This document shows positions 1-3,902 of a stretch of 6,862 bases of DNA, piece by piece (position 1 is the first letter of the stretch; each line of letters starts with the position of its first letter). The notes beneath the pieces were generated by a model that was not told the origin of the DNA, did no database searches, and was given only the letters and a program-made list of their open reading frames with translations. The stretch lies in contig JAAZAP010000194.1 in assembly GCA_012514255.1 (NCBI GenBank), positions 1 to 6,862 of the forward strand, read 5' to 3'. Position numbers and translations under genes: made by a program. Source of the stretch: Bacteroidales bacterium. Lineage in GTDB: Bacteria; Bacteroidota; Bacteroidia; Bacteroidales; VadinHA17.

Positions 1-61
1 AGAACGTCAGGATCAGCGGTCCTATAAACGATCTAATCATGAAAAGATCGATCTTCTTCAT
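1..61 (-). CDS. LptF/LptG (YjgP/YjgQ) family permease, N-terminal fragment
   Basis: The reverse strand from an ATG at 59-61 reads MKKIDLFMIRSFIGPLILTF and runs off the left edge, so only 20 codons are visible. The start MKK-(I/L)-D-x-(F/Y)-x-I-R-x-F followed by a hydrophobic first membrane segment is typical of the LptF/LptG permeases. That family forms the inner-membrane part of the ABC exporter that moves lipopolysaccharide to the outer membrane. It lies 54 bp downstream of the START-like gene on the same strand, a pairing I know from Bacteroidota genomes, which supports the call. LptF and LptG cannot be told apart from so short a stretch. The family call rests on the N-terminal pattern and the context. 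Confidence 0.72.
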   Translation of the reverse strand, partial: MKKIDLFMIRSFIGPLILTF

Positions 62-115
62 TGTCTCGGGTGTGGTGCAAACGTACGTTATTTTTGAGAA
101 AGATGCAAAGCTCTT

Positions 116-502
116 TCACTCGGTGAGGCCGAGTACCTTTTTGAGGTAAGAGATCTGGGTGTCCCACAGGTCACGGGCATCCTCCACCTCGTCCTCCTCG
201 GCGTGGTCGGTTATCAGTAGGGCGATGTCACCTGTCAGTTCATGGATAATGATCCGGAACTCGAAGAAGTTGGATTCTGGTTCCGGGAAATCCAGCCAGA
301 TGAATTTGACGGCCTTATTCTCCCTTGCATATGCGAGTTTTGCTCTTGCTTCCGTCTGGTCCCAGTAGAACGTGAATATGTCATCTTCCACTGTTACATT
401 ATCAGCGAACCATTCAGAGAGGCCTTCCGGTGTGCTCAGTCTCTCATAAAGTACTCTTACCGGAGTGTTAAGAGTGTATTCAATTTCAAATCTGGATCTC
501 AT
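116..502 (-). CDS. START-like domain protein
   Basis: This 128-residue cytosolic protein has no signal peptide or membrane segment. It has the layout of a small START/AHSA1-type helix-grip fold: an early beta strand (FEIEYTLN), the helix LYERLSTPEGLSEWFADNV, where L-x-x-W-F is the usual AHSA1-like signature, a set of beta strands, and a C-terminal helix (residues about 105-124). It matches the short START-like proteins common in Bacteroidota. Members of the fold bind hydrophobic ligands or act as co-chaperones, but no specific role is known here. It is rich in Glu and Asp, especially residues 98-112. The start is the ATG at 500-502; an upstream ATG at 519-521 is out of frame and hits a stop after five codons. 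A loose promoter candidate (TTTG, 17 bp, TATATTG) lies at 523-550 on the minus strand. The LptF/LptG-like gene follows in the same direction. Confidence 0.85.
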   Translation of the reverse strand: MRSRFEIEYTLNTPVRVLYERLSTPEGLSEWFADNVTVEDDIFTFYWDQTEARAKLAYARENKAVKFIWLDFPEPESNFFEFRIIIHELTGDIALLITDHAEEDEVEDARDLWDTQISYLKKVLGLTE

Positions 503-553
503 GTCAGAGGGTGAGTGTCATGCAATATAAAAATAATAGATGAAAACAAAAAG

Positions 554-587
554 TTTGACGGACAAAATGAAAAAATATTTATATTTG
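554..587 (+). promoter_or_regulatory. Bacteroidota-type promoter of the tRNA locus
   Basis: TTTG at 554-557, a 22-bp spacer, and TATATTTG at 580-587 match the Bacteroidota primary sigma factor consensus (TTTG near -33, TAnnTTTG near -7) exactly. Transcription should start around 593-597 and run rightward through two tRNA-like scars into the intact tRNA at 737. This is the best promoter match I see in the window, as expected for a stable RNA gene. Confidence 0.8.
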
Positions 588-617
588 CAGCCTCGAAAAA
601 GTTGCCTTTTGTAGGGA

Positions 618-633
618 AGGTCGGGAGTTCAAT
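618..633 (+). repeat. Isolated tRNA T-arm fragment
   Basis: The sequence AGGTCGGGAGTTCAAT resembles the variable loop, 5' T-stem strand and T-loop of a tRNA. The core AGGTCGRGAGTTC recurs at 713-725 in the degenerate tRNA and at 781-793 in the intact tRNA. No 3' T-stem or acceptor strand follows. Instead GTCGGGA (620-626) pairs perfectly with TCCCGAC at 652-658. I read it as a scar of a lost tRNA, or of recombination within the T-arm. It sits inside the transcript expected from the promoter at 554-587. Confidence 0.5.
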
Positions 634-660
634 GAATTAATGATATGGCGATCCCGACGG

Positions 661-728
661 GTCTGGATCAGATGGTTAGAGCGTCCCGCATCCGCCGGCT
701 GGCGGATCGGGGAGGTCGAGAGTTCTTT
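661..728 (+). pseudogene. Degenerate tRNA copy with anticodon arm replaced by a hairpin
   Basis: Two blocks are identical to the intact tRNA downstream: 668-683 equals 748-763 (D-loop, D-stem and base 26) and 712-725 equals 780-793 (variable loop and T-arm start). Between them the 16 bases of the intact gene are replaced by 28 bases. These include TCCGCCGGCTGGCGGA (691-706) and form a long hairpin: CCCG, an unpaired C, ATCCGCC, a GGCT loop, GGCGGAT, CGGG. The D-stem 5' strand is changed (GATC for GCTC), and the 3' T-stem and acceptor strands are missing, with an A-run following. It cannot fold as a complete tRNA, so I call it a pseudogene formed by partial duplication. The hairpin may be a dispersed palindromic repeat that inserted into, or was captured by, the anticodon arm. 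Confidence 0.65.
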
Positions 729-736
729 AAAAAAAA

Positions 737-810
737 GGCGAGATAGCTCAGATGGTTAGAGCGCATGATTCATAATCATGAGGTCGAGAGTTCAATTCTC
801 TCTCTCGCTA
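737..810 (+). tRNA. tRNA with anticodon CAT, probably elongator tRNA-Met
   Basis: All arms can be drawn. Acceptor 737-743 pairs with 803-809 and the discriminator is A810. The D-stem is GCTC/GAGC. Anticodon stem CATGA/TCATG (764-768/776-780) holds loop TTCATAA with anticodon CAT at 771-773. The variable loop is AGGTC, and T-stem GAGAG/CTCTC (786-790/798-802) holds loop TTCAATT. CCA is not encoded: ACA follows at 810-812. The first acceptor pair would be a G1-U72 wobble. The anticodon stem lacks the run of three G-C pairs of initiator tRNA, so it is an elongator Met tRNA or, less likely, the tRNA-Ile read with lysidine; the sequence does not fully separate these. The 3' end from 794 on is repeated twice downstream. 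Confidence 0.93.
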
Positions 811-812
811 CA
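794..812 (+). repeat. 19-bp direct repeat, copy 1 (tRNA 3' end, attB-like)
   Basis: AATTCTCTCTCTCGCTACA covers the end of the T-loop, the 3' T-stem strand, the 3' acceptor strand, the discriminator and two more bases. Exact copies lie at 978-996 and 1162-1180, both with 184-bp spacing. The left limit is set by C793 against T977/T1161, and the right limit by A813/A997 against C1181. A tRNA 3' end duplicated at the far side of inserted DNA is the classic footprint of tyrosine-recombinase integration. Confidence 0.75.
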
Positions 813-820
813 AAGCCAGG

Positions 821-850
821 CCCTTCCTGCGAAAGCAGGAGGGGTTTTTT
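821..850 (+). terminator. Intrinsic terminator in unit 1
   Basis: CCCTTCCTGC (821-830) pairs with GCAGGAGGGG (835-844) over ten positions with one G-T wobble, around a GAAA tetraloop, and is followed by TTTTTT (845-850). It lies 10 bp past the tRNA discriminator base and should end the tRNA transcript here. It was brought in with the unit and is not the ancestral terminator. Confidence 0.9.
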
Positions 851-947
851 GTTGAATGGCTCATGAGCTTGTTCAATGAGACATGGAGACAAAAAGCCCC
901 GAAAGCGGCGTAAGCCGCAAGGGCTTGGTTTTGTCAGGCATCCCCAA

Positions 948-985
948 GGAGAATCACGGTCAACCGGAGGTTGCCGTAATTCTCT
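948..985 (+). repeat. Long imperfect hairpin overlapping tRNA-end copy 2
   Basis: GAGAAT (949-954), a C-A mismatch, ACGG (956-959), a bulged T960 and CAACC (961-965) pair with GGTTG (969-973), CCGT (974-977) and ATTCTC (979-984), with loop GGA. A G948-T985 wobble can extend it. The 3' arm takes in the first bases of the tRNA-end repeat, so the same sequence that pairs within the tRNA can here form a different stem. An identical hairpin lies 184 bp downstream at 1132-1169. Confidence 0.7.
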
Positions 986-996
986 CTCTCGCTACA

Positions 997-1180
997 AAGC
1001 CAGGCCCTTCCTGCGAAAGCAGGAGGGGTTTTTTGTTGAATGGCTCATGAGCTTGTTCAATGAGACATGGAGACAAAAAGCCCCGAAAGCGTCGTAAGCC
1101 GCAAGGGCTTGGTTTTGTCAGGCATCCCCAAGGAGAATCACGGTCAACCGGAGGTTGCCGTAATTCTCTCTCTCGCTACA
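997..1180 (+). repeat. 184-bp tandem unit 2 ending in a tRNA 3'-end copy
   Basis: This is the second copy of the unit, 183 of 184 bases identical to the first. The one change, T1092 for G908, breaks a G-C pair in the inner GCGGC/GCCGC hairpin. It ends with the third 19-bp tRNA 3'-end copy at 1162-1180, and the sequence then switches to what looks like the native region after the tRNA. Near identity points to a recent duplication or insertion, or to ongoing homogenisation by recombination between the units. Confidence 0.85.
1005..1034 (+). terminator. Intrinsic terminator in unit 2
   Basis: It is identical to the hairpin at 821-850: a ten-position stem, a GAAA loop and six T residues. No transcript is known to reach it, because the first copy should already stop the tRNA transcript, unless there is read-through or a promoter inside the unit. 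Confidence 0.85.
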
Positions 1181-1190
1181 CTGAAAATCA

Positions 1191-1229
1191 ACCACTTACA
1201 TGGTTAAACATATAAGTGGTTTTTCTTTT
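1191..1229 (+). terminator. Probable native terminator of the tRNA locus
   Basis: ACCACTTA (1191-1198) pairs perfectly with TAAGTGGT (1213-1220), with two more pairs possible after a mismatch, followed by a T-rich run (1220-1229). It begins 10 bp after the last tRNA 3'-end copy. Removing the two 184-bp units would place it directly behind the tRNA, so it is probably the original terminator. Confidence 0.82.
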
Positions 1230-1437
1230 ACGCCAGGTTTGTGCCAGGTATAGGATGATTTTGGATGTATTGTCTTAATGATGTTGACCTCATTGCATAC
1301 AATATGGACAGAGTAAAAAATCCCAGAACCCGGGAGAAGTGAGCATAATAAGGATTAGAGACAAGATCATAGTCGGCTCCCCCCTGAATTGCAGGTGCCT
1401 AGGATTGACAGGGAGGACTGAGTTTGTCAGTGAGTCT
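1230..1437. other. Intergenic stretch with no gene seen
   Basis: I see no coding region here. It holds a direct repeat GCCAGGT (1232-1238 and 1243-1249, 11-bp spacing) and an imperfect hairpin at 1268-1304 (TATTGT/ACAATA outside, AATGA/TCATT inside). On the minus strand, a weak 4-bp hairpin at 1321-1335 is followed by a T6 run and might help end transcription of the gene at 1438-1953. None of these is strong. Confidence 0.4.
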
Positions 1438-1953
1438 TCAGAAAACTACTCTCACTCCGGCACCTGCCGGGGAGATGGCAATGGTGACGCTGGCAACGGG
1501 TGTTCGTTCGATGCCAGGCTGGGAGTTGTAAATATTCACAGAACGAACAAACTGTGAATTGCCTTTAAGCATAAATGGAATACCGGCCAGTGCCATTCCG
1601 CAACCTATCAGGAAAGGTCCTGTGTTGGCCCCGGAAACATCCAGGCTGCCACTGTTCAGTGTCTCAACATCCTTAAGGGTACTGATCAGTGACGATGCTC
1701 CGATCACCAGGCAGCCTCCAGCAACGAGACCGACACCAATGCCTGAATTCCTTGAAGACTTCCTGAATTCGTCTGCTGATCCTTCATACCCCGTCAGCAC
1801 CTCACTGATCTCTTTACGGTCAAGTCGCTGACCGTTCTGGAGATAATGTCTGGTCAGGCCCTTTTTCTCAATGGTTATCGGGCTTGCTTGCTGACCAAAT
1901 ACCGGCATGCATGAAATAATGCAGATCACAGCAACAATGATACTCCTTTTCAT
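1438..1953 (-). CDS. Small exported protein with two hydrophobic segments, function unknown
   Basis: This 171-residue protein begins with a clear export signal (KR, then a hydrophobic stretch to about residue 18). Signal peptidase I could cut near VFGQ|Q. An alternative lipobox IISC at 12-15 would make it a lipoprotein. Residues 33-52 carry a motif with the pattern L-x-x-x-Y-x-x-x-G-x-x-L-x-x-K-E, and residues 71-92 and 112-129 are hydrophobic and Gly-rich. This resembles a widespread group of uncharacterised Bacteroidota proteins with a Y-x-x-G-K-x-L-x-x-K-E/D motif and two membrane segments. The last residues (GAGVRVVF) end in an aromatic residue, as outer-membrane strands often do. The start ATG at 1951-1953 has an AT-rich leader without a Shine-Dalgarno site. 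It is divergent from the gene at 2206. I do not assign a function. Confidence 0.75.
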   Translation of the reverse strand: MKRSIIVAVICIISCMPVFGQQASPITIEKKGLTRHYLQNGQRLDRKEISEVLTGYEGSADEFRKSSRNSGIGVGLVAGGCLVIGASSLISTLKDVETLNSGSLDVSGANTGPFLIGCGMALAGIPFMLKGNSQFVRSVNIYNSQPGIERTPVASVTIAISPAGAGVRVVF

Positions 1954-2205
1954 GTGATTATGTTTAATGAAAATTAAACAATGGATATAAAATAATGGCG
2001 AAAAGTTATGTTATTAAATTGAAATAAGTAATAAATTAGCCAGATAAAATTAACAATATCAACAAAAAGTGATTCGGGCTGGTCTGTAAGGGAAGGGTGG
2101 GCGTATTGTCATGGATATGCCGGTGAAGTGTTTCCAAAACCAGTTTCAGGGCAGAGTAAGCAAAACAGATATACTCACTCTCAGATTAACTAAAATCTTA
2201 AAAAG

Positions 2206-2649
2206 ATGAAAACAAAGAAGCTTTTAATTGGCTTGGCCATTGGGGTATTGATCTTCTCTGTTTCAATTCTGGAGACCAGTGCCCAGTATCATTATGCGGG
2301 TTGGGTTGACCGAAGTGATGAGCTGCCTGGCATGATAAGTGACGGAGAAATGTTGCTTATTGCCGGGGGAGCAGTTCTTGTAATAGGAGGGGTGATAACC
2401 TACATCATCCTTAAAAAGAAACAGGACAGCAAACTGGAATCCCTGATCCCTGATTCTCCGGAGAATCCGGAACCCTTTTTCGGGGTGGCTGACACTGGAG
2501 AGACAGGGTCTCTCGGAACACTCTATAGGGACATATGCCGGACGGCGGACAGGTCAAACGTGCTTTTCTTTTCAAGGATTGAGAATGTTCAGACGATTGA
2601 TCAGAGAGGCAACAAGGCATTGTCAGTGGGGGTGAGGTTCCAATTCTGA
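2206..2649 (+). CDS. Small exported membrane protein, function unknown
   Basis: This 147-residue protein has a signal peptide (MKTKK, then a hydrophobic core, probable cut TSA|Q at 26). It then has a short segment, a transmembrane helix at about 49-69 and a basic stop-transfer KKKQ, and a C-terminal region of some 75 residues. It ends in ALSVGVRFQF, an amphipathic strand closing with Phe, similar in style to the end of the divergent neighbour at 1438-1953. I do not recognise a named family. The start is preceded by AAAAAG rather than a clear Shine-Dalgarno site. Residues 83-104 are rich in Pro, Glu and Gly and look unstructured. It converges on the TPR gene across a shared terminator. It is probably a real gene given its export signal and organised layout. 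Confidence 0.68.
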   Translation: MKTKKLLIGLAIGVLIFSVSILETSAQYHYAGWVDRSDELPGMISDGEMLLIAGGAVLVIGGVITYIILKKKQDSKLESLIPDSPENPEPFFGVADTGETGSLGTLYRDICRTADRSNVLFFSRIENVQTIDQRGNKALSVGVRFQF

Positions 2650-2665
2650 CCGCAGGGAATAAAAA

Positions 2666-2700
2666 GAAAGACGCCCGACAGAGGCGTCCTTCATATTCTC
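2666..2700. terminator. Bidirectional terminator between convergent genes
   Basis: GACGCC (2670-2675) pairs with GGCGTC (2683-2688) around a 7-base loop, and GAA/TTC pairs can extend the stem past one mismatch. On the minus strand the stem is followed by a T-rich run (TTTCTTTTTATT), so it should end the TPR transcript. On the plus strand the tail is T-rich but broken, so it is weaker for the gene ending at 2649. Confidence 0.75.
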
Positions 2701-2717
2701 ATTTTAAGGAGAAAGTA

Positions 2718-3689
2718 CTATTGGTCACATTTGAGATTGGTTCGCTGTGCCTTGGCGGCTTCTGCGAATGGGCCATACTGGGCATTCTTGAATGATTCAC
2801 AAGCAGCAGCGGTATTACCCTGACCTACCTGTGCAACAGCAAGCTGATAGTAGAACATCGCTTTTGCTTCTGCGTCACCTGTCTCAAGATCAAGACCCTT
2901 CTGGGCATATGCAGCGCCCTCGGTAAAATTGCTTTTCTTGTTATATGCATCTGCAAAGAAGTAGAAGAGCGTCTTGTCGTCGCCATACTTTGCTGCTTTG
3001 CCCAGCAGTTCAAGCGCCTGGTCAAGCTGGTCTGCACTGATGGCTTTTGAACCCGCTGCCCGGAAGTATTCCAGAGCACCGCCTTTTGCCTGTTCGGCTT
3101 TGTCAGCATCCTTCTCCGGATCGAGTTTGCTCAGGAACAGATCAATGGTCTGTTCAAAGAAGTCGGCCTCCTCGCGGTTTCTGTAGATCAAAGCCTTGTT
3201 ATAGATGGAGGCTATATGATCAGGATTAAGTGTAAGCACACTGTCAAATGCAAGCATGGCATTGTCATAGTCGTTTTCCGAGAAGAGTTCAGTTGCCATC
3301 CGGTAATAACCGTTAACGAGAATTTTCCCGGAATTGGCACCATAGGTTACATTCCCGTACTTTTCAGCCATGGCACCCGCCAGTTTGGCGGCGGAGATGA
3401 TCTCTGCAGCAGGTTTCTTTTCATTATAGGCGGTGGCGGCCAGTTTGTAATAGAGTCCCGGCAGAACCTGAACGGCCTTCTGTTTCAAATCATCGGCGGA
3501 TTCTCCCACCTGATCAGAAAGAGTGATTACCTTTTCAAATGCGGTTATTGCAGCAGGGACATCACTCTGAATAGCTTTGGCGCCTTCATTGTAGACTGCT
3601 ATCACATCATTGCGCTCCTGGGCGCCGAGATTGAGGCTGAAAAAGGCAGTAATACCTGCAACAGCGACTATAAACCTTCTGATTTTCAT
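2718..3689 (-). CDS. Periplasmic tetratricopeptide-repeat (TPR) protein
   Basis: This 323-residue protein has a signal peptide (KIRR, then a hydrophobic core, cut at LGA|Q, residue 23-24). The mature part is almost all helical, with TPR-like repeats. The clearest covers about 124-157 (GYYRMATELF, then NDYDNAMLAFDSVLTLNPDH) and runs into a second at 158-190. Others cover about 27-60, 203-236, 240-270 and 274-305. The G/A-Y-x-x-A and A-x-x-x-F-x-x-A/V-L pattern and the N-P-D/E turn are visible. TPR domains are protein-interaction scaffolds; the partner is unknown. The C-terminus (ACESFKNAQYG followed by LKC) is a common ending in Bacteroidota TPR proteins. The start ATG at 3687-3689 has AAAAGGAA just upstream. 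A promoter candidate lies at 3746-3778. It is transcribed alone, as both neighbours are on the other strand. Confidence 0.85.
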   Translation of the reverse strand: MKIRRFIVAVAGITAFFSLNLGAQERNDVIAVYNEGAKAIQSDVPAAITAFEKVITLSDQVGESADDLKQKAVQVLPGLYYKLAATAYNEKKPAAEIISAAKLAGAMAEKYGNVTYGANSGKILVNGYYRMATELFSENDYDNAMLAFDSVLTLNPDHIASIYNKALIYRNREEADFFEQTIDLFLSKLDPEKDADKAEQAKGGALEYFRAAGSKAISADQLDQALELLGKAAKYGDDKTLFYFFADAYNKKSNFTEGAAYAQKGLDLETGDAEAKAMFYYQLAVAQVGQGNTAAACESFKNAQYGPFAEAAKAQRTNLKCDQ

Positions 3690-3745
3690 TTTCCTTTTCT
3701 TTTTTTCTATCGGGTTATTAATTATTAATTTTATTTTTCAGCGGG

Positions 3746-3778
3746 TAAATATAAAAAAACAGATCATAAATACTACAA
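3746..3778 (-). promoter_or_regulatory. Candidate promoter of the TPR gene
   Basis: On the minus strand, TTG (3778-3776), a 22-bp spacer and TATATTTA (3753-3746) match the Bacteroidota promoter at all but the final base of TAnnTTTG. The expected start site near 3740 would give a leader of about 50 bases. The region is AT-rich, so a chance match is possible. Confidence 0.35.
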
Positions 3779-3873
3779 TTATGATTTATTTACCTGTCCT
3801 TTTTGTTGTATGTAAGCAACTTCAGATCCATTGCAGGACTTTTGGTCACAGACGGATATTTAAGATTATAGTT

Positions 3874-3881
3874 TATTTTTG
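3874..3881 (+). promoter_or_regulatory. Candidate -7 element of the isomerase-like gene
   Basis: TATTTTTG fits TAnnTTTG exactly and lies 21 bp before the ATG at 3903. The nearest TTTG (3841-3844) is 29 bp upstream, longer than the usual spacer, so the -33 box is poor or the promoter needs an activator. Its position argues against a TTG start at 3879, which would fall inside this box. Confidence 0.45.
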
Positions 3882-3902
3882 ATAAAGGATAACAATTATT
3901 TG

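Larger units (their letters stand above)
813..996 (+). repeat. 184-bp tandem unit 1 ending in a tRNA 3'-end copy
   Basis: This unit starts right after the tRNA gene and ends with the second copy of the 19-bp tRNA 3' end. It differs from the next unit at only one base (G908 here, T1092 there). Left to right it holds: a strong intrinsic terminator (821-850); a dyad around GCTCATGAGC (859-868) flanked by TTGAA and TTCAA; a compound hairpin in which AAGCCC/GGGCTT (894-899/921-926) encloses GCGGC/GCCGC (905-909/914-918) with a GTAA loop; and a 15-pair hairpin (949-984) whose 3' arm includes the start of the tRNA-end repeat. I see no convincing coding region. It could be a non-autonomous tRNA-targeted element, a leftover of a larger one, or a duplicated non-coding segment. 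Confidence 0.85.

Noticed and set aside
737..810. Initiator tRNA
   Set aside because: The anticodon stem is CATGA/TCATG, without the three consecutive G-C pairs of initiators, and position 1-72 can wobble-pair.
948..985. Integron attC site
   Set aside because: The bulged hairpin recalls attC, but the core sites RYYYAAC and GTTRRRY are not present and there are no gene cassettes.
876..1097. Open frame of 73 codons across the tandem units
   Set aside because: It crosses the unit boundary, terminator hairpins and the tRNA-end copy, has a composition unlike a protein, and exists only because the DNA is duplicated.
794..1180. CRISPR-like array from the regularly spaced 19-bp repeats
   Set aside because: Only three repeats, the spacers are identical to each other, the period is 184 bp, and the repeat is a tRNA end.
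1181..1437. Remnant integrase gene next to the tRNA
   Set aside because: No frame on either strand shows recombinase motifs; the stretch is short and broken by stops.
3216..3728. Long open frame antisense to the TPR gene
   Set aside because: The minus strand has a signal peptide and TPR repeats in frame over its whole length. The plus-strand frame has no recognisable domain and is its shadow.
3879..3902. Upstream TTG start for the isomerase-like gene
   Set aside because: It lies within a TAnnTTTG promoter element, and the ATG at 3903 gives a normal family length.
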